In this document: piece by piece, positions 43,054 to 53,343 of the stretch
How the letters are laid out: each line of letters opens with the position of its first letter
How positions within the stretch are numbered: the stretch's first letter is position 1
Assembly (NCBI GenBank): GCA_024693325.1
Contig: JAILLA010000002.1
Location: forward strand, 62,001 to 126,000
Reading direction: 5' to 3'
DNA: 64,000 nucleotides
Source: Solobacterium sp.
GTDB lineage: Bacteria; Bacillota_I; Bacilli_A; Erysipelotrichales; Erysipelotrichaceae
The notes under the pieces: generated by a model
Told to the model about the DNA's origin: nothing
The model's database searches: none
What the model saw: the letters and a program-made list of their open reading frames with translations, nothing else
Program-made: the position numbers and the translations under genes

Positions 43054-44295
43054 ATGAAGAAAATATTGCAGTTTATACAATCCATGACATTCGGGCTGAT
43101 CCTGCTCGGAGCGATCACTGCCTGTTCTGTGATCGGCAGCCTGATCGTGCAGAACGGAGAGCCGATGACATATGTCAGGTATTATCCGGACTATTATCAG
43201 ATCATATTTGCGCTGAAGTTTGATCATATCTTTACCAGCTGGTATTTCATCGCTTTGTCAGCTCTGCTGTGCATCAACCTGACGCTGTGTTCTGTGATCC
43301 GCATCAGCAGGATCTCCAGACAGAAGCCTGCAGCCTATGAAGCAGCTTTCGCTCCGGTACCGGAAGGAAACGCCAGTCCGGAACAGCTGGAAAGGATCCG
43401 TCAGAAACTGGAATCCATGCGGTGCAGAAAAGAGGAAAGAAACGGGATCACCGTATATTACCGGAATGATCACGGCTGGTACGGTTCATTCCTGACACAT
43501 CTTGGACTGCTGCTGACGATCATCCTCTTCGGTGCGGCAATGTATCTTCCGAAGGTCATTGATGAACCGTGTTATCCGGGTGATTCACTGATCCTTGATG
43601 ACGGGACGAAGATCACCGTTGATTCATTCAGGATCGAAGATGAAACAGGAAAGCTGGATTATACGAGCCGGATCAATGTCATCCTGCCGGACGGAAGGGA
43701 AAGCGGAATCAAGGAAGTCAGTGTCAACCATCCGGTCTCCATGGGACGCTATAAGGTCTACCAGCAGACATACGGAACGGTCGGAAAGATCAGGGCGGAA
43801 CGCAACGGAAAAACGGATGAGTTCTACCTGGAAAACAAGGACTTCATGTCAGCCGACGGAAAGAACGGCATCTGGTTCGATGAACTGTATCCCGGCTTTA
43901 TCACGGATGACCAGGGAAGAACGACGCTGATCCAGTCGACCAGCGGTCATTACGAAAACCCTGTTTATGTATTTACACTCATGCTGGACGGGTCAGCAGA
44001 TATGATGATGGCATTCCCGGGCGATACGATCGAAGTCAAGGATCTGGTATTCACATTCCTTGATCCTGTCGAGTATCCAGGACTGCGCATCAAACGAACA
44101 CCTGTCATGATCAATCCGCTTCTGCTTGGGGCAGTCCTGCTGATGACGCTTGGACTGTATCTCGCAATGTTTGCCCAGCCTGTCATCGTTGCCGTTGGAA
44201 AGAACGGCTATGCGGTGAGGGGACCGAAGCCCGAGAATACACAGTATGAGATCAATATGATCCTGAAACAGGATCAGAAAGGTACAAAGGTATAA
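43054..44295 (+). CDS. resB: cytochrome c biogenesis protein ResB (Ccs1)
   Basis: 413 residues from the ATG at 43054 (CGGAG upstream). It starts KKILQFIQSMTFGLILLGAI, then a second helix near FTSWYFIALSALLCINLTLC, a third near 150, a large external domain and a last helix (LLGAVLLMTLGLYLAMF). This is the ResB/Ccs1 plan of System II cytochrome c maturation, which passes heme outward and holds apocytochrome. It pairs with ccsA two bases downstream and serves the multiheme NrfA. Confidence 0.9.
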   Translation: MKKILQFIQSMTFGLILLGAITACSVIGSLIVQNGEPMTYVRYYPDYYQIIFALKFDHIFTSWYFIALSALLCINLTLCSVIRISRISRQKPAAYEAAFAPVPEGNASPEQLERIRQKLESMRCRKEERNGITVYYRNDHGWYGSFLTHLGLLLTIILFGAAMYLPKVIDEPCYPGDSLILDDGTKITVDSFRIEDETGKLDYTSRINVILPDGRESGIKEVSVNHPVSMGRYKVYQQTYGTVGKIRAERNGKTDEFYLENKDFMSADGKNGIWFDELYPGFITDDQGRTTLIQSTSGHYENPVYVFTLMLDGSADMMMAFPGDTIEVKDLVFTFLDPVEYPGLRIKRTPVMINPLLLGAVLLMTLGLYLAMFAQPVIVAVGKNGYAVRGPKPENTQYEINMILKQDQKGTKV

Positions 44296-44297
44296 AT

Positions 44298-45113
44298 ATG
44301 CTGAACTTTATCTTCTTTGGAGGACTTGTCCTGTACTTCCTGTCCATGTTCCTGCAGTTTGCGGGAATGGTCTTCAAAAAAGAATCCTGGACACGGATCG
44401 CATGGTTCCTGTTCCTCGCTGGCTTTGTGCTTGAGACTGCATATCTGATCATCAGAGGCATCATGGCGCACAGACTGCCGTTATCGAACCAGTTTGAATT
44501 CGCTTCGGCATTCTCATGGTCGATCGGCGCGCTTCTGATCTTCTGCTACTACCGTCTGCATCTTGACTGGATCCAGTCGATCGGTATTGCGGCAACATTC
44601 CTGATCCTGTCTTATGCTGCACTGCAGCCCAGGGAGATCACAGAACTGATGCCAGCGCTGAGAAGCTCCTGGTTTGGTTTCCATATCGGTTCAGCAGCGA
44701 TCTCCTATGCGGCATTTATACTTGCCGGAGGCGTCGGTGTCCGTTATGTCCTGGTTGAAAAGAAGGACAGCAATGATGCTTCCCTCGAACAGATGGATCA
44801 CTTTATCTACAGGCTGATCGCGCTGGGGATACTGATGCTGACGATCACGATCCTTTCAGGCGCCATCTGGGCAGAGGAAGCGTGGTCTGCTTTCTGGACC
44901 TGGGACCCGAAGGAAGTCTGGGCACTCATAACCTGGATCATCTATGCCGTGTATCTGCACCTGCGAATTAACAGGAAACGCCGCGGCGCATTCCTGGCAT
45001 GGTATGCCATCCTGTCCGTACCGGTCGTGCTGTTTACATTTATCGGCGTCAATACGCTTCTGCCCGGACTGCACAGTTACGGCGCGCTTGAAGCTCTGAC
45101 ACGTTTGATGTAA
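44298..45113 (+). CDS. ccsA: cytochrome c biogenesis protein CcsA/ResC
   Basis: 271 residues, about eight helices. The heme-handling WWD-type motif is WSAFWTWDPKEVWALITW, and a conserved His is in GFHIGSAAISYAAF. It forms the heme transporter/lyase with ResB. The gene starts two bases after resB ends. No other c-type cytochrome gene is in this window, so NrfA is the visible client. Confidence 0.93.
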   Translation: MLNFIFFGGLVLYFLSMFLQFAGMVFKKESWTRIAWFLFLAGFVLETAYLIIRGIMAHRLPLSNQFEFASAFSWSIGALLIFCYYRLHLDWIQSIGIAATFLILSYAALQPREITELMPALRSSWFGFHIGSAAISYAAFILAGGVGVRYVLVEKKDSNDASLEQMDHFIYRLIALGILMLTITILSGAIWAEEAWSAFWTWDPKEVWALITWIIYAVYLHLRINRKRRGAFLAWYAILSVPVVLFTFIGVNTLLPGLHSYGALEALTRLM

Positions 45114-45140
45114 TACGATATCCATACGAAAATTCAACGG

Positions 45141-45192
45141 ACCGTCACTGAAACGATCTGCAGATGCTGCAGACGCGGGTGACGGTTTTTGT
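45141..45192 (+). terminator. terminator after ccsA
   Basis: ACCGTCAC (45141-45148) and GTGACGGT (45179-45186) with an inner CTGCAG/CTGCAG stem, followed by TTTTGTTTC. Confidence 0.8.
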
Positions 45193-45260
45193 TTCTTATC
45201 ATTTTCTTCAGACATTCTGACTCTTCAAAATGCATTATCATATGAAACGTTGGTTAACTG

Positions 45261-46774
<1,514 letters not shown>

Positions 46775-46801
46775 CGATCATTGAACCACCAAAAGAATGT
46801 T

Positions 46802-46828
46802 AAGCCGGGTGACCGGCTTTTCTCTTTA
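46802..46828 (+). terminator. terminator of GH1 gene
   Basis: AAGCCGG (46802-46808) and CCGGCTT (46813-46819) with loop GTGA, then TTCTCTTT. Confidence 0.8.
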
Positions 46829-46864
46829 TCCGATATATTGTTTACATAAAATTAATAAACGAAA

Positions 46865-46914
46865 ATGAAAAGCATTTTCATATTCATTGACATTTACTGA
46901 TTTGTCGTTAGAAT
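46865..46914 (+). promoter_or_regulatory. promoter of zinc-lipoprotein operon with Fur-family-like palindrome
   Basis: ATGAAAA-gca-TTTTCAT (46865-46881) sits just upstream of TTGACA (46887-46892) and TAGAAT (46909-46914; 16-base spacer). The AT-rich dyad next to the -35 box of a zinc-uptake type gene suggests control by a Zur/Fur-type repressor (inference). Confidence 0.65.
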
Positions 46915-47034
46915 AGAAAATTGTTCAGGTCAGTTTCCGTCATATGAATAACAGAATGGGCTGACAAGAATGATGACTAACATGCACGGATCGCTGATTC
47001 TTCAGGACAACTTGACGAAATAATGGTGATGAAC

Positions 47035-48015
47035 ATGAAAAAGTATATATCTGTATTATTATCTGCGATGATGATGCTCGTTTGTCTGACAGGGTGTTCC
47101 GGTCAGAACGGTAACTCAGAGCAGGAACAAAGAAAATTCAGGATCACAACTACGATCTTCCCGATATACGACTGGGTCATGAGTATCCTCGGTGAACATG
47201 CGGAAGAGGCAGATGTAACGATGCTGCTGAACAGCGGGGCAGATCTGCACAGTCATCAGCCGACAGCTGATGATATTATGAAGATCTCCACCAGCGATGT
47301 GTTTATTTATATCGGCGGAGAATCCGATGAATGGGTCGAAGACGCGCTGAGCACCGCTGCCAACAAAAACATGGTCGTTCTGAATCTGATGGATATCCTG
47401 GGAGATGGTGCCAAGGAAGAAGAAACCGTCGAAGGTATGCAGGAAGAAGAACATAAAGATGAACATGAAGAGGAAGCGGAATATGATGAGCATATCTGGC
47501 TGTCTCTCAGAAACGCGTCAGTGCTCGTCAACAGCATCTCGAAAGTACTGCAGTCTGCTGACCGTGAACACGCGGCAGATTATGAGAAGAATACCGCGTC
47601 CTACACAGCGAAACTGGAAGAACTGGATCAGAACTACAAGGATGCGGTATACGCATCAAATTACGACACTCTGCTGTTCGGGGACCGTTTCCCGTTCCGT
47701 TATCTGACCGATGATTACGGATTGTCTTATTACGCGGCATTTGCCGGTTGTTCCGCGGAAGCAGAAGCCAGCTTTGAAACAGTTGTATTCCTTGCGAAGA
47801 AGGTTGATGAACTGAAACTGCATTCGGTCATGACGATCGAAGGCACGGATCACAGGATCGCTGAAACGATCATCAGAAACACTGAAACGAAGGACCAGCA
47901 GATCCTTGTCATGGATTCCATGCAGGCTGTGACAGGGGAAGACGTTCAGAACGGTACAACATATCTTTCCATCATGAATAAGAACCTTGAAGTTCTGAAG
48001 GAAGCGCTGGAATGA
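47035..48015 (+). CDS. metal ABC transporter substrate-binding lipoprotein, ZnuA/AdcA-like
   Basis: 326 residues from the ATG at 47035 (GGTGATG upstream). Lipobox LTGCSG. The ZnuA fold is visible: ITTTIFPIYDWVMSIL, a first ligand His in NSGADLHSHQPTADDI, a His/Glu-rich loop (EEEHKDEHEEEAEYDEHIW) and later FGDRFPFRYLTDDYGL and SVMTIEGTDHRIAETI. It binds zinc, or possibly manganese, outside the cell. The matching permease and ATPase genes are not in this window. An OB-like lipoprotein gene follows 22 bases later. Confidence 0.9.
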   Translation: MKKYISVLLSAMMMLVCLTGCSGQNGNSEQEQRKFRITTTIFPIYDWVMSILGEHAEEADVTMLLNSGADLHSHQPTADDIMKISTSDVFIYIGGESDEWVEDALSTAANKNMVVLNLMDILGDGAKEEETVEGMQEEEHKDEHEEEAEYDEHIWLSLRNASVLVNSISKVLQSADREHAADYEKNTASYTAKLEELDQNYKDAVYASNYDTLLFGDRFPFRYLTDDYGLSYYAAFAGCSAEAEASFETVVFLAKKVDELKLHSVMTIEGTDHRIAETIIRNTETKDQQILVMDSMQAVTGEDVQNGTTYLSIMNKNLEVLKEALE

Positions 48016-48037
48016 ATCTGACAGGAGGGATCAAATA

Positions 48038-48667
48038 ATGAAGAAATGGATCAGGATCTGTTTATGCCTGATGTTTATGATCAGTCTGACTGCCTGCAGC
48101 AAACGCACACAGACATCCGACAGGGCGAAGAACAAGACTTCCGGTGTCAGTGACGTGCTTGCGGCAGGCATGGCTGAAGCAGATGCTCAGGAAACAGCTG
48201 AAAGTACAGTGCCGGCAGAAACACCTGAAAGCACGATAGAAGCTGAAATGACTGCACAAAGCACAGAAGAACCGGTAATGGAGACAACACCGGAACCCTC
48301 TGAAGAAACAGCTGATCCGTATGAGGTCATTGATATCGACCTGACGGTCATGTCCGCCACAATGGTATATTCCCAGGTGTCAGACATTATGGCCGATCCG
48401 GACGCGTATGTCGGCAAGATCATGAAAATGAGAGGTCTTCTGACGGTATTCCACAGTGAAGAGACCGGGAAATACTATTTCGGATGTCTGATCCAGGATG
48501 CCACTGCCTGCTGTGCGCAGGGGATCGAATTCGAACTGGCAGGTGATTATCAGTATCCGGAAGATTATCCGCCGGAGAATACGGAGATCACGGTTGTCGG
48601 TGTATTTGACACATACATTGAGGGCGTCGGTCTGTACTGTACGCTGAGAAACGCTGAGTTTGCCTGA
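48038..48667 (+). CDS. lipoprotein with OB-fold-like C-terminal domain
   Basis: 209 residues; AGGAGGG upstream. Lipobox LTACSK, then a long Glu/Thr/Ala linker to about 95. The globular end contains IMADPDAYVGKIMKMRGLLTVF and GCLIQDATACCAQGIEFELAG, which resembles OB-fold domains found near zinc-uptake genes. A Cys pair (ACCAQ) could bind metal. It is in one operon with the ZnuA-like lipoprotein, so a role in metal handling at the cell surface is likely but not shown. Confidence 0.8.
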   Translation: MKKWIRICLCLMFMISLTACSKRTQTSDRAKNKTSGVSDVLAAGMAEADAQETAESTVPAETPESTIEAEMTAQSTEEPVMETTPEPSEETADPYEVIDIDLTVMSATMVYSQVSDIMADPDAYVGKIMKMRGLLTVFHSEETGKYYFGCLIQDATACCAQGIEFELAGDYQYPEDYPPENTEITVVGVFDTYIEGVGLYCTLRNAEFA

Positions 48668-48687
48668 TATCTGGAAATCTGATCATG

Positions 48688-48719
48688 CCGGAGACCAATG
48701 TGTTTCCGGTTTTCTTTAT
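48688..48719 (+). terminator. weak terminator of the zinc operon
   Basis: CCGGA (48688-48692) and TCCGG (48705-48709), followed by TTTTCTTTAT. Confidence 0.5.
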
Positions 48720-48776
48720 GCAGCAGGTATAATAGTGATTGCCGGACAGATAAGATCCGTTATGAAAGGACAGCAT

Positions 48777-49544
48777 ATGACAGAGGAATGGTTTACCGTC
48801 GAACAGATCGACCGGGATACATTTGCCATCAGTGAATACGGTCATTGGGAACAGGCGCACTGTTATCTTTTGATCGGTGAAACACAGGCCGCATTGATCG
48901 ATACCGGAATGGGTGTATCCGATATCCGAAAAGTCACCGATCAGCTGACACAGCTGCCTGTACGGGTACTGACCACACATGTGCACTGGGACCATATCGG
49001 AGGACATGGGCTGTATTCAGACCTTTCTGTACATGAACTGGAGCAGGAATGGCTTGAATCGTCTTTCCCGCTACCGGAGGCGGCTGTACGTCAAAATCTG
49101 ACCTGTATGTCATGCAGGTTTCCGGAAGGATTTGATCCTGCGGCTTATCATGTGTTCCAGGGGAAGGCATCGCATCTGCTCCATGACGGGGATAGTATTG
49201 ATCTAGGTAACAGGAAGATCATCGTCATCCATACACCCGGACATTCGCCGGGTCACTGCTGTTTTTGGGAAGCGGACAGACAGTATCTGTATACAGGTGA
49301 CCTGATCTACAGCGGGTGCCTGTATGCTTACTATCCGTCTACCGACCCATATCAGTTCTGGCAGTCCATCAGGAAGGCCGGGGAGCTTCCGGTCAGAAGG
49401 ATCCTGCCCGGACACAATCGTCTGGATATCGGTACTGACATCATTGAACGGATCGAGACTGCTTTTGCGCAGCTGTACAAGGAAAATGAACTGAAACAGG
49501 GATCCGGGTTATTCGATTATCCGGATTTCCAGATTCATATTTAG
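48777..49544 (+). CDS. metallo-beta-lactamase-fold hydrolase
   Basis: 255 residues from the ATG at 48777 (GAAAGGA upstream; the longer frame upstream overlaps the previous gene). Metal ligands: HVHWDHIGGHG, His in HTPGHSPGHCCFW, Asp in YLYTGDLIYSG and His in RRILPGHNRLD. This is a glyoxalase-II-like arrangement that hydrolyses thioesters or similar substrates. It is cytoplasmic. It is not obviously linked to its neighbours. Confidence 0.9.
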   Translation: MTEEWFTVEQIDRDTFAISEYGHWEQAHCYLLIGETQAALIDTGMGVSDIRKVTDQLTQLPVRVLTTHVHWDHIGGHGLYSDLSVHELEQEWLESSFPLPEAAVRQNLTCMSCRFPEGFDPAAYHVFQGKASHLLHDGDSIDLGNRKIIVIHTPGHSPGHCCFWEADRQYLYTGDLIYSGCLYAYYPSTDPYQFWQSIRKAGELPVRRILPGHNRLDIGTDIIERIETAFAQLYKENELKQGSGLFDYPDFQIHI

Positions 49545-49626
49545 ATTGCAAAAACAACAAAACGAATTATCATAAACATATCTTTTGCCGTTTCTGTATC
49601 AAACGTCAGCTGATCCCGGAGGTCAT

Positions 49627-50313
49627 ATGAAGAAAAGGAAGATGCTGTCTTCAGAAGCAGCTTATATCATTGGCATCATCGTGCTCGCACTGGGCACTGC
49701 TTTTATGGAACGTGCCGATTTCGGCATGTCCATGGTAGTCGCGCCGGCGTATTTGTTTTATCTGAAATTATCTCAGTCTTTTGCATGGTTTTCATTCGGT
49801 ATGGCGGAATACTGTTTCCAGGCAGTACTGCTGGTCATCATTGCGCTGTTCATGCGCAGGTTCAAAACCATGTATCTGTTTTCGTTTGTGACTGCGTTTC
49901 TTTACGGGATCATACTGGACCTGATGATGGGAGCTGTCGGCAGGATCACGCTGGAAGGAATGGCCGGAAGGATCGTATTTTTCCTCTGCGGATTGGTACT
50001 CTGCTCATTCGGCGTAGCACTGCTGTTTCATACCTATATTGCTCCGGAAGCTTATGAGCTGATGGTCAAGGAAATCTCCGCCAAAACAGGCGAGGATATC
50101 ACAAAGGTCAAAACGATCTATGATATCTGCAGCTGTGCACTGGCAGTCATCCTGTCTTTCCTGTTTTTCGGCTTTGGGCACTTTGAGGGTGTCAAGGCGG
50201 GTACGATCTTCTGCGCATTGATCAATGGCTGGACGATCGGTAAGTGCAGCAGCCTGCTGGAATCGCTGTTTGATTTCCGGGATGCCTGGGATCTGAAAAG
50301 ATACTTTGCTTAG
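49627..50313 (+). CDS. integral membrane protein, DUF6198/YczE-like
   Basis: 228 residues from the ATG at 49627 (CCGGAGG upstream). About six helices; the N terminus IIGIIVLALGTAFMERADFGMSMVVAP and later RIVFFLCGLVLCSFGVALLFHTYIAPEAYELMVKEIS match the N-terminal and repeated signatures of the YczE-related group. The function is unknown. It is a single gene; the MerR gene follows 125 bases later. Confidence 0.78.
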   Translation: MKKRKMLSSEAAYIIGIIVLALGTAFMERADFGMSMVVAPAYLFYLKLSQSFAWFSFGMAEYCFQAVLLVIIALFMRRFKTMYLFSFVTAFLYGIILDLMMGAVGRITLEGMAGRIVFFLCGLVLCSFGVALLFHTYIAPEAYELMVKEISAKTGEDITKVKTIYDICSCALAVILSFLFFGFGHFEGVKAGTIFCALINGWTIGKCSSLLESLFDFRDAWDLKRYFA

Positions 50314-50374
50314 GCATATTCCGGTCTTACGGAGCCGTTCAGCAGCGAAATAACTGAAAAATACAAAAAATACC

Positions 50375-50406
50375 CTGCGTCAGGTATTGCTTGTGACGCA
50401 GCGTCA
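50375..50406 (+). promoter_or_regulatory. operator-like dyads before the MerR gene
   Basis: CTGCGTCA (50375-50382) and TGACGCAG (50394-50401) form perfect arms with 11 bases between; TGACGC-a-GCGTCA (50394-50406) is a second overlapping palindrome. Three half-sites ahead of the MerR gene suggest autoregulation. Confidence 0.65.
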
Positions 50407-50438
50407 TGTTCTACAGTTGAGGCAGGAGGTGAAAAGCT

Positions 50439-51173
50439 GTGTCCAGATATACGACAGGTGAGATCGCAAAGATATGCGGTGTGACGGTCAGGACCGTACA
50501 GTATTATGATACACGCGGTATTCTTGTACCCTCTGAACTGTCGGAAGGAGGCAGAAGGCTTTATTCGGAAGATGATCTGAAAAAGATGAGGATCATCTGC
50601 TTCCTGCGTGAGATCGGTCTGAAGATCGACGCAATCTCACAGATCCTGAAAGAGGATGATCCGGACAGTCTGATCAGGCTGCTGCTGGATCAGCAGGAAA
50701 TGAACCTGAAGCAGGAGATCTCCGAGCGTAAAGAACAGCTCGAAAAGGTAACCATGCTCAGGTCGGAACTGAAACAGCTGGAAAGCATTTCTGCCGAGTC
50801 GATCGGGGACATAGCGTATACCATGTCTAACAGAGAACAACTGAAAAAAATACACCGGAACCTTCTGTATATGGCATTGCCGGTAACGATGCTTGAACTG
50901 GCAGGCATCATTGTCTGGATCGTGACGGGAAACTGGCATCTGTTTGTGCTGTATGTCATCGTTGCCGTGATCTGGGCTGTACCGTTTTCCAGATACTATT
51001 TCAATCATGTTTCCTATATCTGCCCGCAATGCCATACAGTCTTCCGGCCTTCATTCAAGGAAGCGGTATTTGCAAACCATACACTGACTGCCAGAAAACT
51101 GACATGTCCGGAATGCGGACATCATGGTTTCTGCGTTGAAACAGCAGGAACGGAGGAAGCGGATCATGAATGA
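50439..51173 (+). CDS. MerR regulator with membrane segments and zinc ribbon
   Basis: 244 residues; GTG start with AGGAGGT 8 bases upstream. The MerR DNA-binding part is MSRYTTGEIAKICGVTVRTVQYYDTRGI and GRRLYSEDDLKKMRIICFLREIG. A coiled segment to about 140 is followed by two hydrophobic helices (LYMALPVTMLELAGIIVWIV, LFVLYVIVAVIWAVPF) and a C-terminal zinc ribbon (YICPQCHTVF, TCPECGHHGF). The regulator is therefore probably membrane-tethered. Its stop overlaps the start of a CPBP protease gene. Confidence 0.88.
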   Translation: MSRYTTGEIAKICGVTVRTVQYYDTRGILVPSELSEGGRRLYSEDDLKKMRIICFLREIGLKIDAISQILKEDDPDSLIRLLLDQQEMNLKQEISERKEQLEKVTMLRSELKQLESISAESIGDIAYTMSNREQLKKIHRNLLYMALPVTMLELAGIIVWIVTGNWHLFVLYVIVAVIWAVPFSRYYFNHVSYICPQCHTVFRPSFKEAVFANHTLTARKLTCPECGHHGFCVETAGTEEADHE

Positions 51174-52050
51174 GCGGAATAAATCTGTGATCAGATATCT
51201 GCTGTTCACATTCCTGATTGCGTATATCATTCAGGGAGCTGCAGCTGTTCTGTACCGGAAAGGTCAGATGCAGATCGGTCAGCTTGTCATTGCACTGATG
51301 ATGTTTGTACCGATGCTGTCGGTATTATTGAGCGGCAACAGTCTTAAGGGTATGGGCTGGAAGCCGGTGCTGAAAGGGAATGTGAAAGCGATCCTGACAG
51401 CCTGGTTCCTGCCGGCAGTCCTGACGTTCCTCGGAGCGCTGATTTATTTCCTGATCTTCCCGGGTCATTTTGATCTCAGCGGCAGTTTCCTTGATGAAAG
51501 CGTGCCGGGTGCTCTGGAGCAGCTGGAAGCACAGGGGCTCACTTATACCATGTATGTCCTGATCACAGCGGTATCCTGCGTAACCTATACACCTCTGATC
51601 AATATGGTCCCGGCTGTCGGGGAAGAAGCGGGATGGCGGGGATTTCTCTATCCGCAGCTGAAGGAAATGTACGGCAGAACGAAAGGAATCCTGTTGGGCG
51701 GAGTGATCTGGGGTGCCTGGCACTGGCCGCTGATCTGGCTGATCGGTTATGAATACGGAACGGATTATCCGGGCTTTCCAGTAGTAGGCATGCTGGTATT
51801 CTGTGTATTTACGATCGGTTTAGGGATCCTGCATGATGTGCTGTATGAAAAGAGCAGATGCATCTGGATCCCGGCGCTCCTGCATGGGTCACTGAATGGG
51901 GCAGCCACGATCCCTCTTGCAATATGCAGAACGGATACCGGTCCGGCAAGACTGCTGGGACCTGCACCGAACGGTCTGATCGCAGGCCTGCCGATGCTTG
52001 TGTGCGCTGTGATCATACTGATGAAAACGAAACAGAAAACAGTTCAATAA
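51166..52050 (+). CDS. CPBP family intramembrane metalloprotease
   Basis: 294 residues from the ATG at 51166, inside the end of the MerR gene, with GGAGG upstream. About eight helices. Active-site motifs: EEAGWRGFLYPQL (motif 1), WGAWHWPLIW (motif 2) and HGSLNGAATIPLA (motif 3). Such proteases cut or process membrane peptides and often serve in bacteriocin immunity. Overlap with a membrane-anchored MerR makes the MerR a possible substrate (inference). Confidence 0.88.
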   Translation: MNERNKSVIRYLLFTFLIAYIIQGAAAVLYRKGQMQIGQLVIALMMFVPMLSVLLSGNSLKGMGWKPVLKGNVKAILTAWFLPAVLTFLGALIYFLIFPGHFDLSGSFLDESVPGALEQLEAQGLTYTMYVLITAVSCVTYTPLINMVPAVGEEAGWRGFLYPQLKEMYGRTKGILLGGVIWGAWHWPLIWLIGYEYGTDYPGFPVVGMLVFCVFTIGLGILHDVLYEKSRCIWIPALLHGSLNGAATIPLAICRTDTGPARLLGPAPNGLIAGLPMLVCAVIILMKTKQKTVQ

Positions 52051-52064
52051 TCATGGAATACAAG

Positions 52065-52093
52065 GCATCTTCCGGAGCGGGAGATGCTTTTTT
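52065..52093 (+). terminator. terminator of the MerR-CPBP operon
   Basis: GCATCT (52065-52070) and AGATGC (52082-52087) with an inner CC/GG pair, followed by six T. Confidence 0.85.
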
Positions 52094-52162
52094 CCAGTTT
52101 CTGGAAATCAATGGAATTTGCTGTTTACAATTCATATACTGTAGTCAAAGGAGAACAGGTAT

Positions 52163-52744
52163 ATGACAAAAAAAGCAGAGATCGTAATTGCCGGTGGATT
52201 TGAAGAAGGCGAAGCACTTGTTATCGTGGACATTCTGAGAAGGTGCGGAATCGACTGCAGATCTGCAGGTCTCACAGACAAAGAAGTAACAGGAGCACAT
52301 GCTATCACACTGATGTGCGATAAAACACTTGATGAAACAACAAAGGAAGCAGACATGATCATTCTGCCGGGCGGATACGGCGGAACCGAAGCAATGGGCG
52401 GCAGTGAATATCTGAGGGATGTACTGCTCAGCATGAACGACAGCGGTAAATACGTATGCGCAATATGCGCTGCTCCGGAAGTTCTGTTCAAGGCAGGACT
52501 GTTGAAGGACAAAAAGTTCACAGCTTATCCCGGATATGAATCAAAGATCACTGACGGTACATATCTGACTGATCTGGTCGTCAAAGACGGAAACATCATT
52601 ACAGGCCGCGGACCTTCCGTAGCTTATGCATTCGGATATTACCTGGCTTCAGTACTTGGTGCTGATGTACAGCCGGTCAAGGACAAGATGCTCTACGACC
52701 ATACATTCGATGAAAGCGCAGTAACGATCACAGAAGTACAGTAA
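52163..52744 (+). CDS. DJ-1/PfpI family protein
   Basis: 193 residues; AAAGGAG upstream. It starts EIVIAGGFEEGEALVIVDIL, has the motif LPGGYGGTEAMGGSE and the nucleophile elbow YVCAICAAPEVLFKAGLL with the reactive Cys. Such proteins act as glyoxalases, deglycases or thiol chaperones. It is followed by a second, divergent DJ-1 gene 20 bases on. Confidence 0.92.
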   Translation: MTKKAEIVIAGGFEEGEALVIVDILRRCGIDCRSAGLTDKEVTGAHAITLMCDKTLDETTKEADMIILPGGYGGTEAMGGSEYLRDVLLSMNDSGKYVCAICAAPEVLFKAGLLKDKKFTAYPGYESKITDGTYLTDLVVKDGNIITGRGPSVAYAFGYYLASVLGADVQPVKDKMLYDHTFDESAVTITEVQ

Positions 52745-52764
52745 GAAAAGGGAGGCTGAATAAT

Positions 52765-53325
52765 ATGACAAAAGTAGCTATTCTGATGGCTGAAGGATAC
52801 GAAGAAAGCGAAACAATGCTGCTGGCTGACCTGCTCAGACGTGCAGAGATCGAAGCGGTCACATTTTCAACAACAGGAGAACAGTATGTAAAAGGCATGA
52901 ACGGGATCATGCTGAAGGCTGACCAGCTGTTCTCACATGATGCTGTCAGCGAATGCGATGCTGTATTCTTCCCGGGCGGAAGACCCGGCGGCCCGAATCT
53001 GATCGCAGATCCGGAAGTGATCCGCATTGCCCGTGAATTCAATGAACAGGGCAAGTTTGTTACAGCGATGTGCTTCGGTACAAGAGTGCTCCCTGCAGCA
53101 GGCATCATCGAAGGAAGACGCCTGACAGGTTATACAGGCTATGAACAGTTCATGGAAGGCGCATGCTTCCTGGGCGATGAGCTGACCGTTACAGACGGAA
53201 ATATGGTCACATCACAGGGTCCTGCAACTGTTATGCCGTTTGCATTCGCGCTGATCGAAGCATTGGGCAAAGAAACTGCGGACATTAAGAAAAGAATGCT
53301 TTATGATTTAGCCGGAGGAAGATAA
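52765..53325 (+). CDS. second DJ-1/PfpI family protein
   Basis: 186 residues; GGGAGG upstream. Same fold: VAILMAEGYEESETMLLADLL, FFPGGRPGGPNL and the elbow FVTAMCFGTRVLPAAGI. The residue set around the Cys (CFGTR) differs from the CAAPE of its neighbour, so substrate or activity may differ. It overlaps no gene; an RpiR regulator follows 18 bases later. Confidence 0.9.
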   Translation: MTKVAILMAEGYEESETMLLADLLRRAEIEAVTFSTTGEQYVKGMNGIMLKADQLFSHDAVSECDAVFFPGGRPGGPNLIADPEVIRIAREFNEQGKFVTAMCFGTRVLPAAGIIEGRRLTGYTGYEQFMEGACFLGDELTVTDGNMVTSQGPATVMPFAFALIEALGKETADIKKRMLYDLAGGR

Positions 53326-53343
53326 TTCCTCAGGAGGTCCTGA

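Noticed and set aside
42067-43227. Long minus-strand ORF (386 codons) opposite nrfA
   Set aside because: It is the shadow of nrfA and its terminator; nrfA has five heme motifs, while the antisense frame has no recognisable domain or ribosome binding site.
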